In this document: one piece after another, positions 25,279-34,753 of the stretch
Numbering within the stretch: the first letter of the stretch is position 1
Layout of the letters: each line of letters starts with the position of its first letter
Source: Streptomyces flavochromogenes
GTDB taxonomy: Bacteria > Actinomycetota > Actinomycetes > Streptomycetales > Streptomycetaceae
Length of the DNA stretch: 64,000 bases
Reading direction: 5' to 3'
Assembly (NCBI RefSeq): GCF_000717595.1
Contig: NZ_JNZO01000002.1
Coordinates: 324,665-388,664, forward strand
Notes under the pieces: model-generated
Databases searched by the model: none
The model's input: the letters and a program-made list of their open reading frames with translations, nothing else
Told to the model about the DNA's origin: nothing
Position numbers and translations under genes: made by a program

Positions 25279-26784
25279 ATGTTCTTCACCTACCTCCGGC
25301 GCGAACTGCGCCGCCGCAGAAAGGCGGCGCTCGTCGTCGCCTCCGGGCTCGCGCTCGGGATCGCGCTGGTCATCGTCGTCAACTCCGTGTCCTCCGGCAT
25401 GAACCAGGCCCAGGGCAAGGTCCTGGAGTCCCTCTACGGTCTCGGTACGGACCTGACGGTGACCAAGGCGCAGGAACGGCCCGCGGACGGTGCGCAGCCG
25501 CAGCGCCCCCGGTTCGAGTTCCAGGGCAAGGACGAGGGCGAGGAGCAGAGCAGCGACCGGCTGATGGTCCAGGGCTTCCAGACCCTCGCGGACTCCACCG
25601 TCGCCACGGTCGCCGGACAGCCGGGTGTCGACCGCGCGGTGGGCGGGCTCAGCCTCGTCAACCTCAAGATCAACGGAGAGTTCGCGCGGGGACGGATCCA
25701 GCGCGGTCAGACCCAGCAGGGTCCGCCGGGCGCCGAGACCGGCGGCAACGGGTCCGGCATCGGCGGCGGTTCCGGTGGCGGCTCCGGACCCGGTGACACG
25801 GTCACCGGCGGCGGCGCGGCCTTCGACGTCGACTCCTTCACGCTCTACGGCACCGACGTCACCGCCCCCGACCTCGGCCCCCTCACCACCTCCACCGTCT
25901 CCCAGGGCCGTACCTTCGAGACCACCGAGACGGACGCCGCGGTCGCCGTCGTCGACAGTGCCTACGCCCAGGAGAAGGACCTCGCCGTAGGCGACGAACT
26001 GACCGTGAAGAACGTCGCGTTCGAGATCGTCGGCATCGCGACCGCCGACCGGGGACAGGCCGCCGCCCAGGTCTATCTGCCGCTGAAGCGGGCGCAGACG
26101 CTCTCGGCCTCCGCGGCCGAGATCACCACGATCTATGTGAAGGCGACCGACTCGACGCGGATCGACGCGGTCAAGACCGCCATCCAGAAGAACGTCACCG
26201 GCACCACCGTCACCACCTCGGCCGACCTGGCCCAGACGGTGTCCGGCTCGCTCGACACCGCCGCCGACCTCGCCTCGAACGTGGGCAAGTGGCTCTCGTA
26301 CGCCGTGCTGCTCGCCGCCGTCCTCGTCGCCGGCCTCCTCACCTCCTCCGCCGTCACCCGCCGGGTCCGTGAGTTCGGCACGCTCAAGGCACTCGGCTGG
26401 AAGAGCGGCCGCGTCACCCGTCAGGTGGTCGGCGAGGCCCTCGTCAACGGCTTCATCGGCGGTGCCCTCGGCATCGCGATCGGCCTGGCCGGCGCCTACG
26501 CGGTGACCGCCGTCAGCCCCACGCTCACCGCCGAACTCGGCTCGACCGGCGGCATGTTCGGTGGAGGCGGCGGTGGCGGCCGGGGTGGCATGGTCTTCGG
26601 CGGCGGTCCCGCAGGTACGGCGGCCGGAAAGACCGTCGACATCGCCCTCACCGCCCCGGTCAGCGTCACCACGGTGGGTCTCGCCGTCCTCCTCGCCCTC
26701 GGCGGCGGCCTCGTCGCGGGAGCCTTCGGGGCCTGGCGCGCCTCGCGGCTGCGCCCCGCCGACGCGCTGCGCCGCGTCGAGTAG
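25279..26784 (+). CDS. FtsX/MacB-type ABC transporter permease
   Basis: 501 residues. One membrane segment near 17-37 is followed by a large extracytoplasmic MacB-like domain (about 40-330, with a Gly-rich stretch near 155-180). Three C-terminal membrane helices include the FtsX motif (TRRVREFGTLKALGWKSGRVTRQVVGEAL). It should form an efflux or lipoprotein-release-type exporter with the ATPase that follows. No SD is seen before the ATG at 25279 and a TAGCTT box lies only eight bases upstream, so the mRNA may be leaderless. Confidence 0.88.
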   Translation: MFFTYLRRELRRRRKAALVVASGLALGIALVIVVNSVSSGMNQAQGKVLESLYGLGTDLTVTKAQERPADGAQPQRPRFEFQGKDEGEEQSSDRLMVQGFQTLADSTVATVAGQPGVDRAVGGLSLVNLKINGEFARGRIQRGQTQQGPPGAETGGNGSGIGGGSGGGSGPGDTVTGGGAAFDVDSFTLYGTDVTAPDLGPLTTSTVSQGRTFETTETDAAVAVVDSAYAQEKDLAVGDELTVKNVAFEIVGIATADRGQAAAQVYLPLKRAQTLSASAAEITTIYVKATDSTRIDAVKTAIQKNVTGTTVTTSADLAQTVSGSLDTAADLASNVGKWLSYAVLLAAVLVAGLLTSSAVTRRVREFGTLKALGWKSGRVTRQVVGEALVNGFIGGALGIAIGLAGAYAVTAVSPTLTAELGSTGGMFGGGGGGGRGGMVFGGGPAGTAAGKTVDIALTAPVSVTTVGLAVLLALGGGLVAGAFGAWRASRLRPADALRRVE

Positions 26785-26823
26785 CAGCGCCCGAACCCAC
26801 CTACGTACAAAAGGAGTCGGATC

Positions 26824-27567
26824 ATGTACGAACTCATCGGCGTCACCAAGCAGTACCGGCGGGGGCAGGAGAGAGTCGACGCGCTCGCCGGGGTCGACCT
26901 CACGCTCGCGCAGGGCGACCGGCTGGTCATCCAGGGTCCCACGGGCGGCGGCAAGTCGACGCTCCTCCAGATGCTCGGCGGCCTCGACCGCCCGACCTCG
27001 GGCCGGGTCCTGCTCGACGGCACCGACCTCGCCGCGCTTCCCGAGCGCAAGCTGACCGCGGTCCGCGGCCAGAACATCGGCTTCGTCTTCCAGAGCTTCA
27101 ACCTCATCCCCACGCTCACCGCCCAGGAGAACGTGGAGACCGCGCTCGTCCCGCTCGGCGTCAAGCCCGCCGAGCGGCGGAGCCGGGCCGCCGAGGCCCT
27201 GGAGTCGGTCGGGCTCGGCGAACGCAGCGGGCATCTCCCGTCCGAGCTCTCCGGCGGCCAGCAGCAGCGGGTGGCGATCGCCCGCGCGCTCGTGAAGCGC
27301 CCGAAGGTGCTGCTCGCCGACGAACCCACCGGAAACCTCGACGAGTCGATGCGCGACGAGATCGTCGAGCTGCTCGAAGGGCTGTGGAAGGAACACGGGC
27401 TGACCTTCGTCATGGTCACCCACGACAGCGCGATCGCCCGCCGGGCGCCCCGCCTCGCCACGATCCGCAAGGGCCGGATCACGATCAAGGAGAACCCCCG
27501 GGCGGCGACGCCGGACCGGGCGTCGGCCCCGGTGCCGGGCACGGCGTCGGACCCGGTCGAGGCCTGA
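26824..27567 (+). CDS. ABC transporter ATP-binding protein, MacB/LolD type
   Basis: 247 residues. Walker A (GPTGGGKST) is near 42-50, the signature LSGGQQQR near 140, and Walker B with VLLADEPTGNLD near 160. A strong SD AAAGGAG precedes the ATG by nine bases. It lies 39 bases after the FtsX-type permease and is its partner. The C-terminal 25 residues are Ala/Pro-rich and probably disordered. Confidence 0.93.
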   Translation: MYELIGVTKQYRRGQERVDALAGVDLTLAQGDRLVIQGPTGGGKSTLLQMLGGLDRPTSGRVLLDGTDLAALPERKLTAVRGQNIGFVFQSFNLIPTLTAQENVETALVPLGVKPAERRSRAAEALESVGLGERSGHLPSELSGGQQQRVAIARALVKRPKVLLADEPTGNLDESMRDEIVELLEGLWKEHGLTFVMVTHDSAIARRAPRLATIRKGRITIKENPRAATPDRASAPVPGTASDPVEA

Positions 27568-27881
27568 CCGGCCGACCCGACCGCCCCGACTCGCGGGCGG
27601 CTGCACCGGCACGCCGTGGCCGCGCAGACAGGCCGGCGGACCGATGGCCGAACCGAAGTACGGCGTGGTCCGCGCCTCGACGCGCAGATGCGGACCCGTC
27701 ACCCGCCTGGTCGCCCCCCGACCGTGCGGGTGACGGTATGTCGGATGATCTTCACGGGCCGTCGTCACAGGGGTGCAGGTCCGGTACGCCGCGGCGAACG
27801 TCCCGAATGCCGGGGCCTCAGGTTCTTCGGCCAAGGCTTCACCGGCGGCCGTTGTCAGTGGGTGCCCCTACCGTTTTCACC
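27568..27881. other. 314-bp gap before the WGR gene
   Basis: No gene is supported. Open frames here lack an SD and a typical codon pattern. The segment must hold the promoter of the WGR gene. A TACCGT box eight bases before its ATG hints at leaderless transcription, but no convincing -35 at normal spacing was found. Confidence 0.5.
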
Positions 27882-29315
27882 ATGACGACGACCTATCTGG
27901 AGCTGTCGCAGGACGACGGCGGCGCCCACAAGTTCTACGAAGTGACCGTCGAGGACCTCGCGGTGTCGGTCCGTTACGGCCGGATCGGGACGGCGGGCCA
28001 GACACAGAGCTCCACGTTCCCCACGGTGGCGAAGGCGCAGGCGGCCGCGGCGAAGAAGATAGGGGAGAAGGTCCGCAAGGGATACGCCCCGGCGGTCCGG
28101 GGACAGCGGGCCGCCCGCGCCGTGACGCGCCGCGCGGTGACCTCCGCGCCCTCCACCGCCCGCGCCGTCGCCCCCGTCCTGTGGCGCTTCCGGACCGGGT
28201 CGGCCGCCTTCGGCATCCACGTCGACGAGGAGCGCTGCTGGGTCGGCAACCAGGCGGGGGACGTCTTCACGCTCGACCGCTCCGGCGAGGTGCAGGCCCG
28301 GTTCAGCCTGCCCGACGGAGTCAAGTGCCTGGTCGCCGACGACTTCTGGATCTACGCCGGGTGTGACGACGGCAAGGTGTACGACCTGTCGTCGAAGCTG
28401 CCCTTCGCCGCGTACGACATCGCCACCGACGTCGACATCTTCTGGCTCGACATCCACGAGGGCGTCCTGCACGTCGCCGACCGCTCGGGGCGGCTCACCG
28501 TCATCGACCACGAGGACGAGCACCAGTGGGCGCGCGGCGGCCAGGGCGAGCACGCCTGGATGGTCCGCGCCGACGGGGACGCCGTCTACTACGGGGACAC
28601 GCGGGGCGTCGCCGCCCACGCGCCGGACGGCGGCGGCGAGCTGTGGCACACGGCCACCGAGGGCGGGGTGCTCTTCGGCTGGCAGGAGGACACCGCGGTC
28701 TACGCGGGCACGGCCCGCAAGAAGGTCCAGCGGCTCGCCAAGAAGGACGGGCGCGTCGAGGCGGTCTACAGCTGCGACAGCCCCGTGTACTCCTGTGCCA
28801 CCTCGCCCGGCGGCCGGTTCGTCTTCGCGGCCGACTCGGCCTCCTCCGTCTACTGCTTCGCGGAGGACGGCACCCGGCTGTGGAAGCTCGGCACGGGAGG
28901 GGGCTCCGCGCTCTCCATGCAGTACCGCGACGAGCGCCTCTACCTGGTGACCACGGACGGTTCGCTGGTCTGCGTGGACGCGAGCGAGGCGGCCATCCAG
29001 GCCGCCCAGGGCGGTACGGTGCCGGTCGCGCGGGACATCAAGCTCGCCGCGGCCATGCCGGTGTACGAGCCGGCGACGACCGTCACCGCCGTCACCACCG
29101 TCAGCGTCGCCCCGGCCGGTTCGGTGGTCGTGGAGTGTGTGAACGAGTCGGGCAGGACACGGGTCCGGGTCCTCTCCGAGGGCTACGACTCCGCGTGGAA
29201 CGTGCAGTTCCCGCGCGCCATCAGGGAGCCCGGCGCGCGGTACGTGGTCGATGCCCTGCACGCGGCCGCGGGAGGCTTCTACCGGGTTCGCGGTGACATC
29301 CGGCGGCTGCAGTGA
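27882..29315 (+). CDS. WGR domain fused to a PQQ-like beta-propeller
   Basis: 477 residues. The N-terminal WGR domain (about 4-70, with KFYEVTVEDLAVSVRYGRIGTAGQ) is a nucleic-acid-linked module known from poly(ADP-ribose) polymerases and bacterial proteins. Residues from about 105 on form repeated blades (VGNQAGDVFTLDRSG, YAGCDDGKVYDLSS, VADRSGRLTVIDHEDE, FAADSASSVYCFAEDG). No enzyme motif was recognised. The ATG at 27882 was chosen because the domain starts there. Its stop overlaps the next gene's GTG. Cytoplasmic location is inferred from the lack of a signal peptide. Confidence 0.84.
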   Translation: MTTTYLELSQDDGGAHKFYEVTVEDLAVSVRYGRIGTAGQTQSSTFPTVAKAQAAAAKKIGEKVRKGYAPAVRGQRAARAVTRRAVTSAPSTARAVAPVLWRFRTGSAAFGIHVDEERCWVGNQAGDVFTLDRSGEVQARFSLPDGVKCLVADDFWIYAGCDDGKVYDLSSKLPFAAYDIATDVDIFWLDIHEGVLHVADRSGRLTVIDHEDEHQWARGGQGEHAWMVRADGDAVYYGDTRGVAAHAPDGGGELWHTATEGGVLFGWQEDTAVYAGTARKKVQRLAKKDGRVEAVYSCDSPVYSCATSPGGRFVFAADSASSVYCFAEDGTRLWKLGTGGGSALSMQYRDERLYLVTTDGSLVCVDASEAAIQAAQGGTVPVARDIKLAAAMPVYEPATTVTAVTTVSVAPAGSVVVECVNESGRTRVRVLSEGYDSAWNVQFPRAIREPGARYVVDALHAAAGGFYRVRGDIRRLQ

Positions 29316-29794
29316 CGGCGGGCCACGGGGGCGGCGGCACGTTCGCGGCGGCCACGGGGGACGGCCCGCCGGTGCCCCCGGCGGACGTCGAACAGCGGTC
29401 GAGGGAGGTCCGGGCCGCCCTCGACGGGCTGCTCCAGATCAGACGGCTGACACACCGCCGGGACGGGGGTGACCCGAAGGCCGTCCCGGCCGACTGGGAG
29501 CGCCGGCAGCCGGTCCGCGCGGTGGCCCTCGCCCTGGAGTCGGGCGGCCTCACGCCCTCGGGCGTGGACGCCTCCGGGGCGCGGATCGTCACGGGCTACC
29601 GCGTCCGGCCGGGGGACCGGCCGGGAACGGCCGTGGTCGAGTGGCTGGGCCCGGCGGGCTCGGGAGCGGCCCAGGAGGAGGCGGCGACCCTCGGCGCCTG
29701 CGTGCCCGCGCTGGCGCGACTCGGCTGGGAGGCCCTGCTGTACAAGGGGCCGCGCGGGCGCCGCTTCCTGGAGGTGGAGCCGATGGCGGGCTGA
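29312..29794 (+). CDS. Uncharacterised protein coupled to the WGR gene
   Basis: 160 residues from a GTG overlapping the WGR stop (GTGA). It is not recognised. It has a Gly/Ala-rich start, a basic helix-prone stretch (EQRSREVRAALDGLLQIRRLTHRRDG), then a mixed domain ending LGWEALLYKGPRGRRFLEVEP. No membrane segment or signal is visible. Codon use matches its neighbours. Translational coupling suggests it works with the WGR/propeller protein. Confidence 0.7.
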   Translation: MTAGHGGGGTFAAATGDGPPVPPADVEQRSREVRAALDGLLQIRRLTHRRDGGDPKAVPADWERRQPVRAVALALESGGLTPSGVDASGARIVTGYRVRPGDRPGTAVVEWLGPAGSGAAQEEAATLGACVPALARLGWEALLYKGPRGRRFLEVEPMAG

Positions 29795-29824
29795 ACCCGG
29801 AAGGGCACGGCCCTCCCCGGTGGC

Positions 29825-30247
29825 TCAGGCGATGGAGGCGGAGACGATCGCCGAGACCGCGATGTTGCAGGAGGCGGTCACCCAGACGGCGGGGTGCGGC
29901 TCGGGGTCGACCAGGGTGGCGCCCAGCTTGCCCGGCGTGACCAGGTCCACGACCAGGAACGCCACGGCCATCATCACCAGGCCGAGCAGGCCGAACGCGG
30001 CCGTCGACACGAGGCCCTTGCCGAAGTTGTCGTACGTGGTCCAGATCGAGGTGAAGACGATGCCGCCGATGCCCAGGAGCGCGGAGCTCAGCAGGATCGC
30101 GGCGTTGCGGTTGCGGTCCTCCCAGATCTGCCGGCGGAGCTTGCCGGGGGTCAGCAGATCCACGAGGACTATGCCGAGGATCAGCAGGACCACGCCGAGT
30201 GCGCCGTAGGCGCCGGCCCGGCCGAGGCCGTTGACGATGTCGCTCAT
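29825..30247 (-). CDS. DUF350 membrane protein
   Basis: 140 residues with four predicted membrane helices. Two internal halves share the pattern of a helix followed by DLLTPGKL or DLVTPGKLG, typical of DUF350. Members are small inner-membrane proteins of unknown role, sometimes linked to stress. GGAGACC precedes the ATG. It stands alone, convergent with the preceding gene. Confidence 0.88.
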   Translation of the reverse strand: MSDIVNGLGRAGAYGALGVVLLILGIVLVDLLTPGKLRRQIWEDRNRNAAILLSSALLGIGGIVFTSIWTTYDNFGKGLVSTAAFGLLGLVMMAVAFLVVDLVTPGKLGATLVDPEPHPAVWVTASCNIAVSAIVSASIA

Positions 30248-30525
30248 GGTGTGCCGGTCTCCGGGAATTCGCGATCACGGGGGATCAGTGGTCAAGGACC
30301 GGCAAAATGTAGCGCACGCGTCAACAGCAGTCGCCGCCCGCCCGGGAATCGGGCGGACGGCGAGCGGTCGGGCGGGGAGGCGCGGACGCCGTCATGCCCC
30401 CGGCGGGGGTTCTCTGCGCGGGGACGCGACTCCGGCGAAGAGAGGCGCCTGCCAGGCGGCGCCCGCGAGCACGCGGAGCGGGCCTGGAGGTATGTCCTGG
30501 TGCCTCGGGCCGCCTTGCGTCTGTG

Positions 30526-31956
30526 TCATGGACGGCTCCCGTCCTTCCGGGGGGAGGGGGTGGGCGGAGCTGGGGCGGGTCGGAGCGGGGTGGCGTAGGT
30601 ACTGAGGAAGAGCGCCTCGGCCAGCGCCATGTGCTCGATCTCGGAAGGGTCCACGCTCTCGTTGGGCGCGTGGATGAGACAGCCGGGCTCCTCGACGCCG
30701 ATCAGGGCGATCTCGGCGGTGGGGAAGTGGGCGGCGAGCACGTTGCAGAGCGGGATCGAACCGCCCTGCCCCGACTGGACCATGTCCTTCCCGTACGCCT
30801 CGCGGAGCGCCGTCGCCAGCGCCCGGTAGGCGGGGCCGTCGGTCCTCGCCCGGAACGGCCGGCCGCCGCTCTCCGGCTCCACCTCCACGCGGGCGCCCCA
30901 CGGGGCGGCCGAGGTCAGATGGGCGGCGAGGGCGCGCTGGGCGTCGTCGGCGTCGACCCCCGGCGGGATCCGCAGGCTGACCCGGGCGCTCACCTTGGCC
31001 TGGACGGCGGCCGAAGACCCCACCACCGGCGGGCAGTCGATGCCGAGCACGGTGACGGCGGGCCGGGCCCAGAGCTCGTCGGCGACCGAACCCGTACCGA
31101 CCAGGGACACCCCGTCGAGGACGCCGGCATCGGCGCGGAACTGTTCGGCCGGGTAGTCCACACCGTCCCAGGCGCCGTCGCCGGGCAGCCCCTTGATCAC
31201 GGTGTTGCCGTGTTCGTCGCGGAGGCTGTCGAGGATCCGGATCAGCGCGGCCAGGGCGTCGGGCGCGGGGCCGCCGAACATGCCGGAGTGCATCGCCCCC
31301 TTCAGGGTGGAGACGGTGACGACGACGTTGGCGAGCCCGCGCAGTGAGGTGGTCGTGGTGGGCAGACCGCGCTCGAAGTTGCCGGTGTCGCAGATCAGCA
31401 GGGTGTCGGCGGCGAACAGTTCCGGCTGCAGGGGGACGAGCCGCTCCAGGCCGCCGGTGCCCTGTTCCTCCGAACCCTCCGCCACGAACTTGATGTTCAC
31501 GGGAAATCCCCGGCCGTCCGGACCGCCGAGCGCGCGGAGGGCGGTGAGGTGCATGGCGATGTTGCCCTTGCAGTCGGCCGAGCCACGGCCGTACCAGCGC
31601 CCGTCACGCTCGGTGAGTTCGAAGGGCGGGGTCTCCCACGCCGCGTCGTCCAGTGGCGGCTGTACGTCGTAGTGGCAGTACAGGAGGACGGTGGGCGCCC
31701 CCTCGGGGCCCGGCGCGTGCCCCACGACCGCGTCCGTGCCGTCGGGGGTCGTCACCCGCCGCATGTCCTGGAGCCCCGCCTCGGTGAAGGCCCGTACGAG
31801 GAAGTCGGCTGCCTTCGCGCACTCCTCCGGGGGGAACTGGCGGGCGTCGGCGACCGATCGCATCGCCACGAGCTCGGTCAGGTCCTCCTTCGCCCGGGGC
31901 ATCAGGGCTCGGACCTTCTCCCGCAGGGCTTCGGTCCCGGTGGACTCGGCGGTCAT
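30526..31956 (-). CDS. M20-family metallopeptidase (dipeptidase type)
   Basis: 476 residues. The zinc-site pattern is intact: YCHYDVQPP (His and catalytic Asp), RGSADCKGNIAMH, and FVAEGSEEQGTGG with the catalytic and ligand Glu pair. The dimerisation domain runs from about 200 to 330, and the last ligand His is near IHAPNESV. It resembles dipeptidases and cytosol nonspecific peptidases. The ATG at 31956 has GGAAGTGGG upstream; the frame is open further up but without a better start. Its promoter is shared with or adjacent to the divergent DoxX gene. Confidence 0.9.
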   Translation of the reverse strand: MTAESTGTEALREKVRALMPRAKEDLTELVAMRSVADARQFPPEECAKAADFLVRAFTEAGLQDMRRVTTPDGTDAVVGHAPGPEGAPTVLLYCHYDVQPPLDDAAWETPPFELTERDGRWYGRGSADCKGNIAMHLTALRALGGPDGRGFPVNIKFVAEGSEEQGTGGLERLVPLQPELFAADTLLICDTGNFERGLPTTTTSLRGLANVVVTVSTLKGAMHSGMFGGPAPDALAALIRILDSLRDEHGNTVIKGLPGDGAWDGVDYPAEQFRADAGVLDGVSLVGTGSVADELWARPAVTVLGIDCPPVVGSSAAVQAKVSARVSLRIPPGVDADDAQRALAAHLTSAAPWGARVEVEPESGGRPFRARTDGPAYRALATALREAYGKDMVQSGQGGSIPLCNVLAAHFPTAEIALIGVEEPGCLIHAPNESVDPSEIEHMALAEALFLSTYATPLRPAPAPPTPSPRKDGSRP

Positions 31957-32170
31957 GCGTACCCACTTCCCTCGGGCCGTGGCGGGGCGCGGCTCAGCGG
32001 AGCCCGGGACGGCGGCGGCCCTCTCACCCAACCATCGGTGGACAAGTGCCGCAAAAGGTGACCCGTACGGAGTAGGCGCCCGGGGTCCCGAGCGGCGGAG
32101 CCCGGACAGGGAGACGACAGTGGACCGCGTACGAGTCCGCCCTTTCCTCCTCCCGCACCTGGAGCATCAC

Positions 32171-32719
32171 ATGGGCCACCCCAACCGACGCGACCTCGGG
32201 CTCCTCGTGCTGCGGGTCGGCACCGGAGCCGTACTCGCCGCCCACGGAACCCAGAAGCTCTTCGGCTGGTTCGGCGGCGGAGGCATCGAGGGCACCACCA
32301 AGGCCATGGAGGCCATGGGCTTCCACCCGGGCCGGGAGAGCGCCATCGCCGCCGGTCTCGGCGAGGCGGGCGGCGGCGCCCTGCTCGCCCTCGGACTCGC
32401 CACCCCGGCCGCCGGAGCCGCGGCCGCCGGAGCCATGACCGGCGCCGTCGCCGTCCACGCCCCGGCCGGCTTCTTCGCCCAGAGCGGCGGCTACGAGTAC
32501 CCGGCCTTCCTGGGCTTCGTCGCCGCCGCGATCGGGGTCACCGGCGCGGGCCGGTACTCCCTCGACCACGCCACGGACCATGTCCTCGACCGTCCCTGGG
32601 TGGTGGCCGCCGCCTTCCTCGGCACCGCGATCGCCGCCGCGGCCGTGGTCAACCGGCGGGCCGACGACCAGGCCGCCGCCGAGGCCACGGCGGAGGACGC
32701 GGCGCCGGAATCCGTGTGA
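32171..32719 (+). CDS. DoxX-family membrane protein
   Basis: 182 residues with four predicted membrane helices. The DoxX pattern is visible (LRVGTGAVLAAHGTQKLFGWFGGGGIEGT near 13-41). Members are linked to respiratory or thiol redox processes in mycobacteria. The ATG at 32171 has GGAG upstream; an alternative GTG near 32120 would add about 17 residues. It is followed by opcA after 82 bases on the same strand. Confidence 0.85.
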   Translation: MGHPNRRDLGLLVLRVGTGAVLAAHGTQKLFGWFGGGGIEGTTKAMEAMGFHPGRESAIAAGLGEAGGGALLALGLATPAAGAAAAGAMTGAVAVHAPAGFFAQSGGYEYPAFLGFVAAAIGVTGAGRYSLDHATDHVLDRPWVVAAAFLGTAIAAAAVVNRRADDQAAAEATAEDAAPESV

Positions 32720-32801
32720 AGCGGGCCGAGGACGGGGGCCCGCACGCGTCCGCCGCGCGGGAGGGTTAGGCTCGCCGCAGAGGAAGGGACGGTCGCCGCG
32801 C

Positions 32802-33752
32802 ATGAAGATCGATCTGACGGACACCAACTCCAGCAAGATCAACAAGGCGATCCTGGACGGCCGCAGGGCCGTCGGCACACCCGCCGCCGGTGTCGTGCTC
32901 ACCCTGGTCGTCGTCACCGACGAGGAGAACGCCTACGACGCGGTGAAGGCCGCCAACGACGCCTCCCGGGAACACCCCTCCCGCATCCTGGTGGTCATCA
33001 AGCGCCACGCCCGCTCGCCCCGCGGGCGCCACGAGACCCGGCTCGACGCCGAGGTCCGGCTCGGCACCGACGCCGGTTCGGGCGAGACGGTGCTGCTCCG
33101 GCTCCACGGCGAACTCGGCGACCGTGCCGACTCCGTGGTCCTGCCGCTGCTCCTGCCCGACGCCCCCGTCGTCGTCTGGTGGCCCGTCGACGCTCCCGAG
33201 GTGCCCTCCCGCGATCCACTGGGCTCACTCGCCCAGCGCCGCATCACCGACATGTACGCCGTCGAGGACCCCCTCGCCGCCCTGGAGAAGCGGGCCGCCT
33301 CGTACGCCCCCGGGGACACCGACCTCGCCTGGACCCGGCTCACCCCGTGGCGCTCCATGCTCGCCGCCGCGCTGGACCAGGCCCCGCTGACCGTGACCTC
33401 GGCCGCCGTCGAGAGCGAGGCCGAGAACCCGAGCGCCGAACTCCTCGCCCGCTGGTTCGAGGTCCGGCTGGGCGTCCCCGTCGACCGGATCGTCACCGAC
33501 GGGCCCGTCGTCACGGCCGTCCGCATGGGCACCGCGGACGGCGAGATCCGCATCGACCGGCCCGAGGGGCCGGTGGCGCGGCTCTCCATCCCCGGGCAGC
33601 CCAGCCGGGTCCTCGCCCTCAAGGTCCGGACGACGGCCGAGCTGATCGCCGAGGAACTACGCCGCCTCGACCCGGACGACGCGTACGCGGCGTCCCTGCG
33701 CGGCCACGGCCCGGCGGCGAGGCAGACGGGCGACCTGCGGTCCCACGCATGA
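32802..33752 (+). CDS. opcA: Glucose-6-phosphate dehydrogenase assembly protein OpcA
   Basis: 316 residues. OpcA helps assemble and activate glucose-6-phosphate dehydrogenase. The match covers nearly the full usual length, with SRILVVIKRHARSPRG near 64-79 and the conserved VVWWPVDAPEVPSRDPLG near 124-141. No zwf, tal, tkt or pgl lies next to it, whereas opcA normally follows zwf. This is therefore probably a second copy separated from its usual partner. An AGGAAGGGAC box lies upstream. Confidence 0.9.
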   Translation: MKIDLTDTNSSKINKAILDGRRAVGTPAAGVVLTLVVVTDEENAYDAVKAANDASREHPSRILVVIKRHARSPRGRHETRLDAEVRLGTDAGSGETVLLRLHGELGDRADSVVLPLLLPDAPVVVWWPVDAPEVPSRDPLGSLAQRRITDMYAVEDPLAALEKRAASYAPGDTDLAWTRLTPWRSMLAAALDQAPLTVTSAAVESEAENPSAELLARWFEVRLGVPVDRIVTDGPVVTAVRMGTADGEIRIDRPEGPVARLSIPGQPSRVLALKVRTTAELIAEELRRLDPDDAYAASLRGHGPAARQTGDLRSHA

Positions 33753-33763
33753 TCTGCGGGGCC

Positions 33764-33846
33764 TGTGAGCCCAGCGGGGCTCGTGAGACCAGCCCGGGAT
33801 CCGCTGCCCTGTGAGCCCAGCGGAGCCCGTGAGACCAGCCCGGGAC
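33764..33846. repeat. Direct repeat between opcA and the methyltransferase gene
   Basis: A segment beginning CTGTGAGCCCAGCGG occurs at 33764-33800 and again at 33810-33846 with a few changes. It is non-coding and lies between two convergent genes. Confidence 0.75.
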
Positions 33847-33866
33847 GGGATCCGCTCCGGACCTCG

Positions 33867-33886
33867 CGGGACCCGCGGGTCCCGCG
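33867..33886. terminator. Perfect 20-bp palindrome, likely bidirectional terminator
   Basis: GCGGGACCCGCGGGTCCCGC reads identically on both strands and lies between the convergent opcA and methyltransferase genes. It could serve as a terminator for both. The lack of a loop leaves a protein-binding role possible. Confidence 0.55.
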
Positions 33887-33988
33887 CCTGACGTCGTGGA
33901 GGCCGTGGAACCCGTGGGGCCCGCGACCCGACCCGGGCCGACGCCCCCGCCGGCACCACGGCCTCGGCGTCGGCCCCGGCTCCGGGCC

Positions 33989-34753
33989 TCAGGGCTTCTC
34001 GAACACCATGACGAAGTCGGCCATCTCCCGCACGCGCGGAACGTCCGGGTCCGGGAGCGCGAGAAGCCGCTCCTGTGCCTCGGCCACCAGGCGGGTGGCG
34101 TCGCCCGTGACCGACCAGGCGCCGGTGAAGAGGCCGCCCGACAGGGAGCGGGCCATCGCGCGGGGCGACACCCGGAAGGCCGTGGGGCGTTCGGAGGCCG
34201 TGCCCCGGTAGACGAGCCCGCGGGCCTCGGCGATCGGTGCGAGGGTCCACGGACCGTCCTGACGGGTCCGGAGCGGGTCGAGCCGGTCCTCCAGCTCGCC
34301 CACCACGGCCCCGATGTCGTCCGTGGGGCGGGTGCCCCCGGCCGGGATCACCAGATAGCGGCCTCCCGGGCGCAGGACCCGGGCGACCTCGTCGAAGACC
34401 CTCCCGTGGTCGGGCCCCGTGTGCAGCAGCCAGGTGGACACCGCCTGGCTCACCGAGGAGGTCCGTACCGGAAGCCGGCAGGCGTCCGCCACCGTCACCC
34501 GCGGGCCGAGCCGCTCCAGGGCCCGGGCGAGCATCCCGGTCGACAGGTCGAGCCCGTACACCACGTGTCCGCGTGCGGTCAGTTCGGCCGCCACGATGCC
34601 CGTGCCCACGCCGATGTCGAGCACCGGGCGGTCGGGGTCGAGCAGGGGCGCGAGCTGCTCGGCGAAGCCGGCGGCCCGGGCCGTGCCGCCGCGCGAGGCG
34701 TCGTACCCGGGGGCGATCGCGTCGAACTCCGCCGTACCGGAGGGCGAAGTCAT
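33989..34753 (-). CDS. Class I SAM-dependent methyltransferase
   Basis: 254 residues. The SAM-binding motif I is VLDIGVGTGIVAAEL (near 44-58), followed by acidic YGLDLSTGMLARA and VADACRLPVRTSSVSQAVSTWLLH, as in UbiE/Methyltransf_11 enzymes. It starts 41 bases after a cytochrome P450 stop on the same strand, so the pair is likely one operon. The substrate is unknown; a role in modifying the product of the nearby P450s is plausible but not shown. Confidence 0.86.
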   Translation of the reverse strand: MTSPSGTAEFDAIAPGYDASRGGTARAAGFAEQLAPLLDPDRPVLDIGVGTGIVAAELTARGHVVYGLDLSTGMLARALERLGPRVTVADACRLPVRTSSVSQAVSTWLLHTGPDHGRVFDEVARVLRPGGRYLVIPAGGTRPTDDIGAVVGELEDRLDPLRTRQDGPWTLAPIAEARGLVYRGTASERPTAFRVSPRAMARSLSGGLFTGAWSVTGDATRLVAEAQERLLALPDPDVPRVREMADFVMVFEKP

